A DNA stretch of 64,000 nt from Rhytidiadelphus loreus (Eukaryota; Streptophyta; Bryopsida; Hypnales; Hylocomiaceae). Below the pieces are notes generated by a model. It saw only the letters and a program-made list of their open reading frames with translations, made no database searches and was not told the DNA's origin. The stretch spans positions 47,967,087-48,031,086 of the forward strand of contig OX344762.1 in the NCBI GenBank assembly GCA_947034895.1. The letters are read 5' to 3'. The position numbers and the translations under genes are program-made. Below are positions 36,795 to 49,177 of this stretch, piece after piece (position 1 is the stretch's first letter; each line of letters starts with the position of its first letter).

Positions 36795-39704
36795 GGTACA
36801 ATACTTCATAAGTTAGTTATCTTTGAAATCAATACTACCAATGTACCCTGGAACCTTGGAACTAATGAGGTTTACTCTGAAAAGTTTTAGCCATTTTCAA
36901 GGTGTTTTGGATCTTGGTTTTATAAGTTACAAAGAATTGCAGCTTAGAGTAAGATGAGTCATTATGGGGCAAAAATTTATCTTAGGATCTTTGTAGAAAG
37001 CCAAGTCTTTAATTCTTTATTATTTCTACAAAGTTTGGTTTTAATCCTAATCATAGATTGGATGATTATAATGTAATATGGATAATTTCATTAAAATGGT
37101 TTTATTCCATGTGCCATTTTCAGACCTCCTGGTAAAAATGGTACAAATGACATGTAGGATAGATGTAGATTTTAGAAATTATTGATTCGTGTAGACTTTA
37201 GGAAATGAGGACTAGTTTAAATTTCATACCATGCGAATTAAATTGTAAAAGTGACATCTAGGATCTTTGTAGATTTCAAACATCATGTAAAGATATAGAT
37301 TTCTAACATTGAGAACAAACGTACATTTTATACTGCCTAGTCTAAAGTCTGAACTGACAAAAACATTACACATCCGTCTTATCAAGTATTGTGCTAGTAC
37401 ATGCACTATAAAAAATCCGTGTTTTTGTGGTGTTACAAAGAAACAGGACATGTTTTCATTGACATCTATGTGTTACAAATTTTGAGCCAATGGGAGGCAA
37501 ATTTTTACTAATGTTGAGGAAGACGTAGGCATTAGATGAGATTAAGGGAGGGTTGGAGGGCCATTTCGGGATTGTTCCCAACCCTGTTCCCTCCAATCTT
37601 CTCGAATTCCGGTGTCAGATTTTTTTTTAAATAAATAAATAAATAAACAAATAAATAAATTTAAGTCCTTAAATTGAGAAATAAAGTTTAATTTTTTTTA
37701 ATTTTTTTAATTTTTCCGAAAAAATTGACTCGGTCATCGGAGGCGGGTTTCAGCGGGTTTCAGCAGGTTTCGGCGGGTTTCAAATGGGTTTCGAGTTGGG
37801 AACTCGCAACCCTCCCCAACAGCCAAAACACATGTAATGAATGTCAGAGCAAAAACACGTGGATGATATAAAGAATGTGTATTTTTGTCCAGACATCAAA
37901 TAAAACATGGTCATATTTATTAAAATGGCCCAAAAAATATGGAAGTGCCTCATCAACTAGGGGTTTTAGATTCATTTGAATAAATTTTTGTAAGTTATAG
38001 TGGGATGAGATAAAATACAAATCAGATGTTAGAAAAATAGAAGGAGGTCAGTCATGTGGCATGCTTTGAATAAAAAGGAATATAGATAGATGTACATTAT
38101 AAATAAAACAATGAGCTCTTTATCTTGTAAAGGTCCATTGGGACAAACCGAGGGACAAAATGAAATTTTGGGCAAGTATTATTTTTTGAAACATTTTTTG
38201 AAGATAAAGACCTGATTAGCTTCAATGTAATTTTTTTTTCAATCGATGCTCAAGAATAAAAGTTATACCCAAATAAGCTCAAAATAGGGGATGGGGGGCA
38301 ACCAAAAAAGAATTAATTTAAATTAATTTCTTTTCCCCTCATAGATTATGTTTTTGTCTACATGGAAAGCTTTGATTTATTCCATATGGATTTGTTATAA
38401 GAAAGTTATAGACAATCTTGTTTTTCGGGCAATTAGAGCATCTTCTTGAAAAAATAACTTGTAGGATTCATTTTTTAATGCAATTTTTACAATCGTTAAA
38501 AAAGAAAGTTCAATAAGGTTTAGTTTTCTTGCTAAAACAATCTTGCCATTAGGATCATTGCGTTATAATCCTATTTAAGGATATTAATAATTTAGATTTT
38601 TCTTCTATCTCATACCTATTTTTACTTCATAATTTCTTAAAGAATACAAATTAAATTTTTTGGAAGTCCCTTTTTTCCTAGACTCTCAACTCAGGTCCCC
38701 ACAATAAAGATTTGAAGCTCAAATCTCTGTAGTGCAAAAAAAATTATTTAAAAAAGGTTCAAAGTCAAATAATCTAGTCCCGTAATGTGCTGAAATTTTG
38801 TTTTTTTCACCTTAAAGACTGATATCTTGCAATGTATGCGGTTAAATTTTTTTGAAATCTTTTCAATATATTCAGATACTAATCAGTTGTAAGATACTAC
38901 GGTTAGATTTGCAAAAAAAACAATTAAGATTTTTTTTTACTATTTTCGGCATACATGGCAATTTTGGGTATTTATTGACAGTGAACAAGCCTTGGTCCTT
39001 TAGGCTTTATACTAGTGGGTTGGTAGTAAGTAAGGCAAATCATATGGGATATGTAAAATAAATTTTTTGTTCAAAATTAAATGTTTGAAAAAACATCCAC
39101 ATGTAATGTGGTCAAGTTTTAAATTTTAAATTATCCCATATCTTTTGTCTTGCACGAATAATGGATTTTGGTATAAAAGTGACCCTTCTTTCTTACATTT
39201 TCGCAAATATTAATTGCGTAATTACGTGACGTCTCCATCAGAAGTACTTTCAATGAAAAGTCATAAACTATATGTGAATTTAAGGATTTTTTTTAATTCT
39301 TTTTTTTCACTTTTTTTCCAATAATTATTTCATATAACAAAATAATTCTAAACCTAAATAATTTAATACCATGAATCCCACATGGGTTAGTTTACCTTGT
39401 TACCCGCCACATTTTCAAAGCGATTCTTATTTACTTTTTCAATGAACATTGTCCGAACTCTGAATGACAAAAATGGCGGGGTTGCTATGTGGCATTGACG
39501 AAGGTGAACTTTTGGAGGGTGCAAATAGTTACAAGGTATTTGTAATTGCATGTACACATCAAGACACATTTTAAGAGATTTTAGCCGTTCATAGAAACAC
39601 TGCCTACGACACATTTTAGGTGACATTAGAGTTGACATGCCTTCAATTCAAAATAACACATTTTCTCATCTTTTAAAACAACACAAAAAATGAGGAATTC
39701 TTTA
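36795..39704. other. Spacer between the inverted arms (2.9 kb)
   Basis: AT-rich and without a gene. It holds a one-ended copy of the 4-bp-TSD MITE starting at 37078 (ATGGATAATTTCATTAAAAT), interrupted at 37404 by a CACTA-like left end (CACTATAAAAAATCCG) whose right end was not found. There is an AAAT microsatellite at about 37628-37662, a GGGTTTC-rich stretch at 37745-37795, and at about 38140-38480 an inverted relative of the degenerate repeats at 56.2-57.2 kb. Confidence 0.55.
37404..37427. mobile_element. Orphan CACTA left terminus
   Basis: CACTATAAAAAATCCGTG followed by a T run, similar to the 6574 element's end. It is inserted in a relative of the 6392 MITE, at a different place from the insertion seen there. 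Confidence 0.45.
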
Positions 39705-39909
39705 AGTGATGGCACACCAAAACACACATTAGAGAAATTTTGGACTCTCAAGAAGGTAGTTGCAATTTTCCAAAATCACTCTAGATATTTTCGAAGCCCT
39801 ATTGACTATTAAGTTACTCAAAGGATTGAATCTTTGACAAAAAAAGAGATTCAACTTGAGTAAATACCGGGAATCACAAGAAATATATCTTTGTTTCCCA
39901 TTCCATATT
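39705..39909. repeat. Inverted duplication, right arm, inner 205-bp piece
   Basis: Reverse complement of 36589-36794. It ends at the ATT target duplication of the 10-kb transposon. The rest of the arm resumes at 49936. Confidence 0.93.
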
Positions 39910-39992
39910 CACAGGAAGATTTCACTACGTTAGCCCCAGGGTCTAATCTTCACTGGTGGGCCTGAACTACCCAACTTTAGACCCCTGGGTTT

Positions 39993-40192
39993 AGGCAGGG
40001 CTAAAGTCCTTTGTAATTTCACAAATTCAATTTCGTGTTGGGCAAGGCTAAAGTACTTTGTAATTTCACAAATTCAATTTCGTGTTGGGCAGGGCTAAAG
40101 TACTTTGTAATTTCACAAATTCAATTTCGTGTTGGGCAGGGCTAAAGTACTTTGTAATTTCACAAATTCAATTTCGTGTTGGGCAGGGCTAA
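39993..40192. repeat. 47-bp subterminal tandem array
   Basis: Four units, each containing GGGCTAAAGTACTTTGTAAT and then TTCACAAATTCAATTTCGTG, followed by a partial fifth. The GGGCTAAAG motif recurs at the other end of the transposon, so this is probably an amplified transposase-binding region. Confidence 0.85.
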
Positions 40193-41858
40193 CGTTTATA
40201 CCTTGTGTCCTCATACTTTGTTCCTTGGGCTTTGAAAATAAAATATTTTACATTGGAAAATTGTATTCAAAGTCTAAGAAATATATCTAAACATAAAAAA
40301 AAAATAATCTTTATTCCTTATGTAATAATGAAGTAAAAATAGGTCAAATATTGAACAAGAAACTAAATCATTAATAGCTCTAAGATGGAACTAGTATACA
40401 TTAAATAACCCATAAAGGATCAAACAATATTGTTTGGTAAATTAGAAATATCTTACACAACTCACTAAGAATGGCTTTTTTTCTTAAAATTTACTAACAA
40501 CATGTGGTGGAGGGGTACATTAAAGGCATAACTTCATAATTTTCATAATTTTTTTCCACAACTTCATAAAGTTATTTTATGATATGTTATTTTTTTTCTT
40601 AACTCGAGCAGTTCAAAGAATGAATTTTTTAAGGGAAAAAAAATTCATATTTGTTCCCTACATGTGTACATATGTAGAAAGCTTTGGATCAGTCCATTTC
40701 AATTAATGAAATAAAAGCTATGAGGAGTTAGGGTTTGTAGGCAAGTATAGAATCTCTACTCTAAAATAAGCTTTGAAGTCTTCTATTTCACTCATTGTTC
40801 AATGTTTTTGAATGAGTGATAAAAGCATTGCATGCTAATTACCTATTTGTAACATTGCAAGCTTTGGAATTGGAATTTTTCCAAAAAATTAAATTATTAA
40901 CAAATCAATATTAGAAATTATTTTTTAATTATTTTTACTTACTATTTTATTCAATCTATACATAAATTATTGTTTGGAGTACGTTTTTTTTATATGTATT
41001 TCCTATTTAATTCTTCAACATATTATAGCAAGAGAACAAGAAGTTGCAGGGGTTGCTATTTTTGGTGTAAAAAGTTTGAATGCTGTAATCTAGCCATTTG
41101 GGAATTGAGAATAGTTGAAAAATACTTCTTTTTAGAATTCAAGCATCATGATCATGCATTTGGACAATTAGTAAGGGTTTTTTTGGGATATTTTTTGGAA
41201 GATATACTGTGACAAATTAACTAAATGAGATAGCAATTGGATTTGTTAAAATCTTAAAGTATATGAAGATTTTAACCTTAATTTGTACACTAGTATTTCA
41301 AAAGAATTCTAAGTCTATAAATATAAAAAACATTTTTCATAAGTTCATTTCTATAGTGAGGATGAACTAGCAAGCAAATTGCACCTTCTCAAAAAAAAAA
41401 TGAACAATTATAAAAATTGCATTCACAAATGAATCATGTAGGTAAATATTTTAGCATTCTTATATTGCTTCAATTTTGAAAATATGCAATGACTTTATCA
41501 TCACAAGTCTTACTACATTTTACCCTAAACTTTGCATAAAGACAAATATATAATATTTGAAGGGGAAATAAATGTTTTTTTAATTTAGTAGTGAGTATGA
41601 GGCTCATTGTGGTATAATTTTTTGTTCCACACACAAATTGAAGTAAATATTATATTCCCAAAACACTTAAAAATATTGCTATGAAAAAAACACTTGAGTC
41701 TTGAGGTTAACTTCAAGTAGACCTCAAATCTACCTCAACATGAATGAGGTAAACTACATGTTAACTTCAAACCAACCTCCGCACACTTGAGGTAAGCTTG
41801 AATTTCTAAATGTAAATATAATCACAAAGAACTACTAAATGTGATATTCTCCAAAGGA
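40193..41858. other. AT-rich interior of the 10-kb transposon
   Basis: No ORF or domain recognised (a short ORF at 40970-41212 has no recognisable features). Confidence 0.45.
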
Positions 41859-42853
41859 TGTACAGTCAGTCCAGCTCAATTACGAATTCCTGCATTCACA
41901 GGGAAAAAAACATGATTTGCTTCCAACTTTGACGCCCTCCCGAGGGCTGAAAAATTATTTTTTTTCACGAATTTTTTTTCACAAGATCCTCTTTATTCTA
42001 ATAGAGTATGTGCCAAATTTCAAGTCCAAATGATTTATACAAAAGAAGATATTCAAATATATACCAACATGTGTAGTTAAAAAAAAAATTCACTACCATC
42101 AATTTTGACACCTTCTTAAAAATTGAAAAAAAAAATTTGGCCATGAAATTTTTGGTGTGAGATAATCTTAGTGTTAATAACTAATGTGCCAAATTTCAAG
42201 TTTTAAATTTTTTCTCACAAAGAGTAGTTCAAACTCTACCAACATGTGTAGTTATGAATTTTTTTTCCAGAACAACACATGTTGGTAGATTTTGAATATC
42301 TTTTCTTTGGTAAATCTTTTGGCCTTGAAATTTGTCACACATATTATCAACATAGAGTTTATCTCATGACAAAAATTCCATGGTAAATAAACAATTTTTC
42401 TGACCTTGGGAGGGTGTCAAAGTTGGGCCGTAGTGAAATTGTTTCTCAGAGGCTACAATTGCCAGTCGGTAGAATTCAAATATCTCTTTGTGGAAAATTC
42501 TTTTGAACTTGAAAATTGGCAAATACATTATAAACATAGAATTGATCTCACACCAAAAATTTCATATCCAAAACTTTTTTTTTCAATTTTTAAGAGGGTG
42601 TCTAAGTTGATGGTAGTGAATTTTTTTTTAACTACACATGTTGGTACATGTTTGAATATCTTCTTTTGTATAAATCATTTGGACTTGAAATTTGGCACAT
42701 ACGTTATTAGAATAAAGAGGATCTTGTGGAAAAAAAATTCGTGAAAAAAAATTAATTTTTCAGCCCTCGGGAGGGCGTCAAAGTTGGAAGCAAATCATGT
42801 TTTTTATCCCTGTGAATGCAAGAATTCGTAATTGAGTTGGACCTGACTGTACA
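41859..42853. mobile_element. Foldback element (about 1 kb palindrome)
   Basis: The two halves are inverted copies centred near 42356. Ends are TGTACAGTCAG and CTGACTGTACA. Internal motifs occur in opposite orientations on the two sides (GCCCTCCCGAGGGC with GCCCTCGGGAGGGC, ACCAACATGTGTAGTT with AACTACACATGTTGGT, and TTGCTTCCAACTTTGAC with GTCAAAGTTGGAAGCAA). ACCAACATGTGTAGTT appears four times, so each arm is itself built of repeated subunits of about 170-190 bp. No clear target duplication. Confidence 0.7.
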
Positions 42854-43302
42854 ATGGATACATGCAAACATTTATAGTCAAGTTCATAGTGAATCTATTG
42901 TAGATGCAATGAATGCGGAATAGAACCATTGTTGAGACAATGATGTCTATTTTTAGAATTAAGCATTAGATGCATTTTATTTTATTGATATTGACACAGA
43001 CAAACATTTGCTAGTGGACGTATGCTATTTAATGGAAGATATAATTGCCATCTTTGTATGAATGTATGTTTGGATGATTATACATGACCTTAGATGAACA
43101 AAAATCATAATTTCACCCACACTATATATAGTCCATCCATGTAAATAGATATAAATACATCTTCACTCCATCAAGGATAGCAATTTTTTGTTCTCTTACT
43201 CCCTAAGTATTCAAAAGCAATCCAGTTGTCAAATCCATTATGAGTCCCAATTCAATTAGGATCCTCAGTCTTCAACTAACTTTTCTCTTAGGAATCTCAA
43301 TC

Positions 43303-43864
43303 CTTGGGGGGGACACTCAGAGTGTCCATTAGAAACCACGTGCAAACAAAACTTTGGACCCCCTATATACTTTTTGGATTTTAAATACAAATAAATAAAT
43401 AAAATATGAATAGATTTTCCTACTTTGAAAGTTTATGTTTTGAATTATTGATATTTTTATTTGTTAATAATAATTAGTTACAAATTTTTGAAGTAAAAAG
43501 ATACACTGTAGAACTGAAAAATGACTTTCACTTTCCTATATTACATAAGAAAAAATTGTCTAAAAAATAAACAAACAATTTCTAAAAATAACTCTCTATT
43601 GAAAGCTCATTTTGAGTTGAATATTGATTCAATGGTTATCTAAATGAGTTTCCCATAATTATTTGAGTAGAATAATTTGCTGTTTTAGTTTATTTTGAAC
43701 CTCCTCTAGAAATAATTTCATATTTTATTTGAGTTGAAAATTTTGGCAATAGAAACCTATAGGCATTATAAAAAAAAAATTTAATTTAAGGTTGAAATTA
43801 TAGTTTATTAGAAACCACTTGTTTGCACATGATTTGTTGTAGTAGAACTAAGTGCATCCCCAAG
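43303..43864 (-). mobile_element. hAT-type MITE, copy 2
   Basis: This 562-bp element starts CTTGGGGGGGACACTCAG and ends CTAAGTGCATCCCCAAG. It is flanked by a perfect 8-bp duplication TCTCAATC (43295-43302 and 43865-43872). It is homologous over its length to 2429-2982 in the opposite orientation. Confidence 0.88.
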
Positions 43865-44735
43865 TCTCAATCTTCTAAGGGTGAAGGAGACTACTTTTTG
43901 CTTCATTTTATTTCAATAGTTTTGAAGTGTACATTAATATGGGCATTTTTTTTTGCTAAAATAAATAATTTTTTGAGCTATTTTGATGACAAGGGCATTG
44001 GAGTGCCTCAAGATAGATATCTGCTCACAATGGATTCAGGTAGTGGAGTTAAGACAACTCCACTTGGATGCCTAGTGCATTGGAGTAAATACACATGTGT
44101 TGGAATTTGGAGTTAGATAACTCTAAGTAGGAGATGAAGATTTGGATAGAAAATGAATTAGATAAGATATAATTGGAGAAGTATAAGTAGGACTTTTACT
44201 TTGGTGGATGGTTATTGATAGAACTAAGGATAGAAAAGTAAAAGGTAGAAAAGAAGTCCTAGTCTATTTCAAAGACTAATAGTCTTTATTGATATCAATC
44301 TCTATTACATAAGACAAAGCTTAGGGGTGAAGAGACTCTTTTTGGAGATGGTTCTATCTATATAGTTGTGAATTTTGAGCTCCTTGTAAAAGGGTTGCCA
44401 ATAAGTATATTTTTTGTTTGCATTTAGAATCCATTGTTGGAGGTACGTAACATCCTATTATTGATAAAAAGTAGTTGTCATGTTTCCATAATCTCAAATA
44501 ATATTTTTTTACATCCCTTACGTGTTGTTTGGCTTAACCCCTAACTGTCTAGGCAATCATATATGGTCAACGTGAAATTTTAGACTCATTTTGTAGTGGG
44601 TAGTTAAATTTGTTGGACTGTTTAAAAAAAATGGGGACAGTTTTGAGGACTATCTATTTAAGATGAAGTTGTATGATTGTAGATGTAAGTGTTTTTTTTC
44701 TCTTACAATCTATGCTTTTATGTGCAGGCCAAAAA

Positions 44736-45770
44736 ATGTTGTCTCCATTTTGTGAAGAGTGTGGAGCCACTTTTGAGAGGGCTACAGCAAAATTTTGTCG
44801 TCAATGTAGGACACCGAGAGGGACATGCCCAAATGAACCTCAAAGTACAAGACGATTGGAGGTGCCACTATTGGAGTCACCAAGGAGATTAATAGAGCTG
44901 CCAACAACAAGTTTAACGGAGGAGGCAACGGTGGAACCAACAACGAGCCCAATGGAAGAGCGAGACGGAGAAGATTTTTGTGGGCCTCCTGCAAGGCAAG
45001 CTGTACAAAAGCACCCTAAAACTAGAACTCCAAATTATAACATGATTTTTGATCCTCCTTCCTCACACAATCGAGGCAAAAATAAATTATATGGTAGGAG
45101 ATGTTTGAAGCATGAATACCCCATTCAACATAAGTGTTATGTTGATAATTATAAAAAAACACATGCCTGGATTAATGAAGGTCAATTAGCTGGGCATCTT
45201 CCTGAGGGTGCATTCACTTTAGAAGATCCCTTGGTTCGAGATGCTTTAAAAAAATAATAAATGAGGAGAAGGATAATTTGAATGACATTAAATTTAGCAA
45301 GGATAAAAAGTTTACATGGAAAGAGGCTGATATTTATAAGAAAATAAAAAAAACATCTTAAATATAAAAGATGGAAACAAAGAAAGGCAGAACAAGCTAG
45401 AAATAATAATAGTAGTGATCCTCTAGAAGCATCTGAAGGGCACAATCCTCCTTCGCCATCTCAACCTTCAAGCTCTCAACATAGAGAGTTAGAGTCTTCT
45501 AAGCCTAGAGAGTCCATACCTCAAAATACTGAAGATGGAGAGGAGGAAGAAGAGGAAGATGAAGAGGAAGATGAAGAGAGTTTTGTAATGCGTCGGTTGG
45601 ATTTTGAGAATGTTCATGAAATGTATGCGGAATTGTCAAATTTCATAAACAGTGAGAATGCCATAGCAAGAAGTGCTAGTAGAAGATTTCCGTTTCCACC
45701 AAACTCAAGCTCTTTTCAAGATGGAGACAAATTATTCTTGGTAGCAACATTTTTACGCTCACAACAATAG
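44736..45770 (+). pseudogene. Frameshifted zinc-ribbon ORF of unknown family inside the transposon
   Basis: An ATG at 44736 follows a plausible TGTGCAG acceptor (ending 44727). The first 173 codons are open, up to 45255. They start with a zinc-ribbon-like module, CEEC and FCRQC (Cys 6, 9, 21, 24), then a Pro/Thr/Glu-rich linker and a charged block (KHEYPIQHKCYVDNYKKTHAW). Two shifts in A-runs (45248-45254 and 45346-45353) then break the frame. Reading on in the other frames gives a lysine-rich segment with WKEADIYKKIKKHL, a long Glu/Asp run (about 45537-45580) and a Ser/Pro tail ending at a stop at 45768-45770. Overall about 345 aa if continuous. The family is unknown to me; it could be a transposon accessory protein or a captured host gene. 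It ends only 14 bases before a CACTA-type terminus (45784-45808), which favours a transposon origin. Confidence 0.5.
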
Positions 45771-45783
45771 TGAATTCCAAAAA

Positions 45784-45808
45784 CGTAGGTACTTTTTTTC
45801 TTGTAGTG
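45784..45808. mobile_element. Second CACTA right terminus inside the 10-kb element
   Basis: On the minus strand it reads CACTACAAGAAAAAAAGTAC, the canonical CACTA/EnSpm end. The triplet outside is GAA. The matching left end was not found between 39910 and 44700, so this is either a nested element with a lost end or part of the parent element. Confidence 0.6.
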
Positions 45809-48129
45809 GAAGGTTTTGATGTTATTAGAGGAACTGTGTTCCTTAAACCGAATTGTAGGAAGTCCAATTTTTTGGCTCACTAATTAGTGTAAATCAATGT
45901 AGTTTGAAAAATTAGATTTAATCTACTATCCTGTTGATCAAAATTAAGGTGGTAATCTAGGACAAATCAAGTGCATTATAGAAGTAGTTGATTGATGTGG
46001 GATCTTTTGGCAAATTCTTTGCCTACATGTGTTTCTTAACTTTTGATTTTTTATTGAAACTTGTGGTTTTTCAAATGTGCCATTTGAATGAATACATTGT
46101 TTTAAAAATACGTTGCTAATTTGTTATTCTATTGGGGATTCTTAAGTATTTTTGGTCCTCATTTAATTCCATTAAAATATCTCAAAGGCAATTATTACAT
46201 AGGCATATTCACCTGATTTTGTAAGAGAAAAAAATACTTAACTCCTAAATGCTCTACGCATCAACTTATGGTGTCAACAATATTTGAAGTTAAATAAAAC
46301 TAACCAACTTGTTGTTTTTAGTAGTTTAAATTTTTGAAAAATTCTTTTTGAAAACTAGTTTTAGTATCCTAAATCTAATTTTGAAAATTATTGATTATGA
46401 TTTTTCTATTCAAAATTTTGTTGACAAAGATACAATAGTCTATGAAAATAAAAATATATAATGATTTTGAGATGCCTTTGTATAACCATTTCACCATTAA
46501 TTTGTTTGTAATTTTGTATTTGTGATGGCTACAATAGTGACTATATTTTTTATATCTTTCTATATAATTTTAGTACAAATATTTTAGTTTTCATTATAGA
46601 CATTTTATTATAAATATTAACTTTTATACAAATATTTTAGTATAAATAAATGCAAACTAAAATGATCAAATTCTTGGATGAATTGGTACATTCTTTGCTT
46701 CTACAATAACCTTATGAGTCATTTGTTGGAATTTTTTTGTCTTCTATAATGTTTGACAATAAAAATCTTGTTAACCTAGGCACAAAGTCAAAATTTATAC
46801 TCTACCTTTTTTTCATCCTTGGTGCAAATGTACCCTTAAGGTACACTCACCCATAAGTGCAACCACCTAATTTGTGACAAATTCATATGGTCCTTAACCC
46901 CTCAAGGACTAAGAGTACATAATGTGTCTTCTTCAAATTTTTGATGGCAAATTCATGGTAGGGTGAAACAAATCTCAATATTTTGTAAACTAGGAACTTG
47001 TAGAGTAACAAGTTTACATACGTGCTGCATTTTCTGATTTTCAAAATTTGAATGTTAGAAGTATTTAAAATTTTATTTAGGAAATGTAGTCTAGTAGAAA
47101 AATGAAGCAAGCATAATGTTTTTTCAATGAAAGGAATAGTAGAGATGGAAAAAAACATTTTTTGGGACATTTATAGTCTTTATTTTGTTCAAACATAAAG
47201 GATCTAGAGAATTTTTTTTCACATTTTTATTTTTAGCAATTTAAAAAATAAAAGGTTCAATTTGGAGTGATTAAGAACACAAAATAATTAGAATGAATTC
47301 AATTTTTTTGAAGATGTTCCAAAATTTTTGCTAATAATATCAATTGTTAAATTTCAAAAATTAACCTATATAATAAATTTCTAAATTTTTTGTAAGATCC
47401 AATTTGGTCAATTTTGACTTTCTACTCCTTTTGTTTGAAAATGTTTAGAAATTTGAGAGAGTTTTTATTTCTCAATATTTTATATTAAAAAATTAAAAAA
47501 GAATCTTAGATTCCAATAGAATTTTTGGGTGGTGGTGGTGGTGGTGTTTAAAAACACATTATTCATCTTCTTCTTATTTTTCTTCCCCAAATTGCATTTT
47601 TTTGCCTATTAAGTTGACCATCCAAATTTGTTATAATCTAAAAATCCAACGGTCAAAATTTCCACAATTAATTCCTTGCATGGTAGACAAAGAAGTTGGT
47701 TAGCATAAAAATACATTCTTAAATGAATAAGTGCATTCTTTGTCTCTATAGTTTATGAGAAAATAATTTATAAGACACTTTAAATTTTTTATGTTGTTAC
47801 AGGGTTAAAATGACCACCTTCATTCTCACCCATAGCCAAAAAGAGTTGAAGAATTCTTTAAAGCAACTAGTGGGAATTAAAGCAATTTTTCCTTTGAAGA
47901 TGGCCATATAAGAAAAATTTAGTGGAATAAATACTTACCCTATGCTTTCAACTTTCAAAATTCGTAAAATATTGAATAAGTGTCAAAAAAATTACGAAAC
48001 GACTTCCTTTGATTCTCTTTCAAGGAAGCTAACATTCTTGATTATTGTTTTTCCCGTGGGGCACCAAAAGTGTCGGTTTTGGGTGCTTCTACCTTATGGT
48101 TAAGTTCCCCACTAACCCAAGGCTTGTTT
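45809..48129. other. AT-rich interior of the 10-kb transposon
   Basis: No ORF of note. A short GGT microsatellite lies at about 47529-47547. Nothing resembling a transposase is seen. Confidence 0.45.
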
Positions 48130-48346
48130 AGATGAGGGCGAGGGTTAAGGTCGTCACCTCCTTCCCCGAGAGTCCCAGTGCCGCTGGCGTCCATCCCGCA
48201 CATTCCATTGCCAGCTTCACAAACCCATCGTTGCAAGTTACCAAAACTATTTTGAAACGATCCCTTGCACTTGATCCGCTTTGCTTTCTTGCGCAGATCG
48301 TCGACGTCAACAAATCTCCTAGTCTCGGGAGCTGCAGAGCTCTGCC

Positions 48347-48595
48347 ATGGTGATGGAGCGCGCTCTGGTGCGCTTGCTGCGCTCGCAAGCGCTGCGTGCG
48401 ACTGCCTCGTCCTCCGCCCTCGTCCAGGTTCCGTTTTCCTTTTCTTCCATTTACAGATTTACCACTTACAGATTTGCGATCGGCGCCGGCTATGCGTGGA
48501 ATTTGATGGTTAGCGTTTGGTGTGGATGGTTGGCAGAGAGGATTGGCGGCACCTGTGCGGGAGTATGTGGCGTCGCCCTCGCCTACTTTAGGTGA
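48347..48595 (+). pseudogene. GC-rich captured exon with presequence-like N-terminus
   Basis: A GC-rich block (about 48130-48600) in an AT-rich transposon. The ORF starts MVMERALVRLLRSQALRATA, an Arg/Ala/Ser-rich, acid-poor stretch typical of a mitochondrial (or plastid) targeting sequence. After codon 27 (CAG at 48425-48427) a possible donor (GTTCCG) occurs. Reading on gives unremarkable sequence to a stop at 48595. Upstream GC-rich sequence may be its 5' UTR. I do not recognise the parent gene. It is likely a captured first exon. Confidence 0.45.
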
Positions 48596-49069
48596 TTCTC
48601 GTGTTTAGTTCGAGTTTTGATTAGTTGACAGGGAGGTTCATTCTTTCTAGGTTTCGTGCGGTGTACGGATTCGCTTGTTTGATTATTAGGGTTACTAGGA
48701 TTCTGTGTTTTAAGATAGCGATTAGGGTAATCTGAGGTCGTTAGGTTAAGCTGGATGTGTGGCATGCATATGCTAGCCATTTGGAGTTTAATTCAAGTGT
48801 GTTTGCGATTTTGTGTTCTGCTGCAAATCTGATATTTTTTTTTTTTTTGGAATTATAGCTTGACATTGAAGTGCATTCTTAGTACATTTGCTTAGAATTT
48901 GTGAATTGGTTTCTGTGTTGCAGATGGCATTTCCCGTGTTGAGGTATGGATAGTACTGTCGACTACTTGTTGACTCTAGAAATTACCGAGAAATATGCTC
49001 TATCCTGTGTTTTCATGACCATGTAATTCCTTTCGAACTGATGCTTAGCTTGATTCCGTTGCTGTGCAG

Positions 49070-49177
49070 ATTCTGGACGTTAATCCAGAAGACGAAGCTG
49101 ATGAGGATGGAGCTAATGTTGATTTGGATTCTGAGAGGAATGGGAAGTGTGTTGTCTTGAAGACCTCTACTCGTCAA
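49070..49177 (+). pseudogene. Captured exon of 26S proteasome ATPase subunit RPT5
   Basis: The exon is bounded by a GTGCAG acceptor and a CAA|GTAAGT donor. It is exactly 108 bp, phase 0, with no stop. It codes for 36 residues that include [20 protein letters not shown] and then [12 protein letters not shown]. This is the conserved OB-domain stretch of plant RPT5 (26S regulatory particle subunit 6A), as I remember the family. The next RPT5 exon, expected to start TIFLPVVGLVDP, does not follow; after the next AG (about 49363) unrelated sequence leads to a stop. The AAA ATPase domain is absent. So this is a fragment carried by the transposon, not a working gene. Whether it is transcribed as a chimera with the GC-rich exon at 48347 is unknown. 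Confidence 0.85.

Noticed and set aside
39993..40192. CRISPR-like array of 47-bp repeats
   Set aside because: Units are directly adjacent with no unique spacers, and they lie in the subterminal zone of a plant transposon.
49070..49177. Working RPT5 gene
   Set aside because: Only one OB-domain exon is present. The AAA ATPase exons and the next conserved exon are absent from the window.
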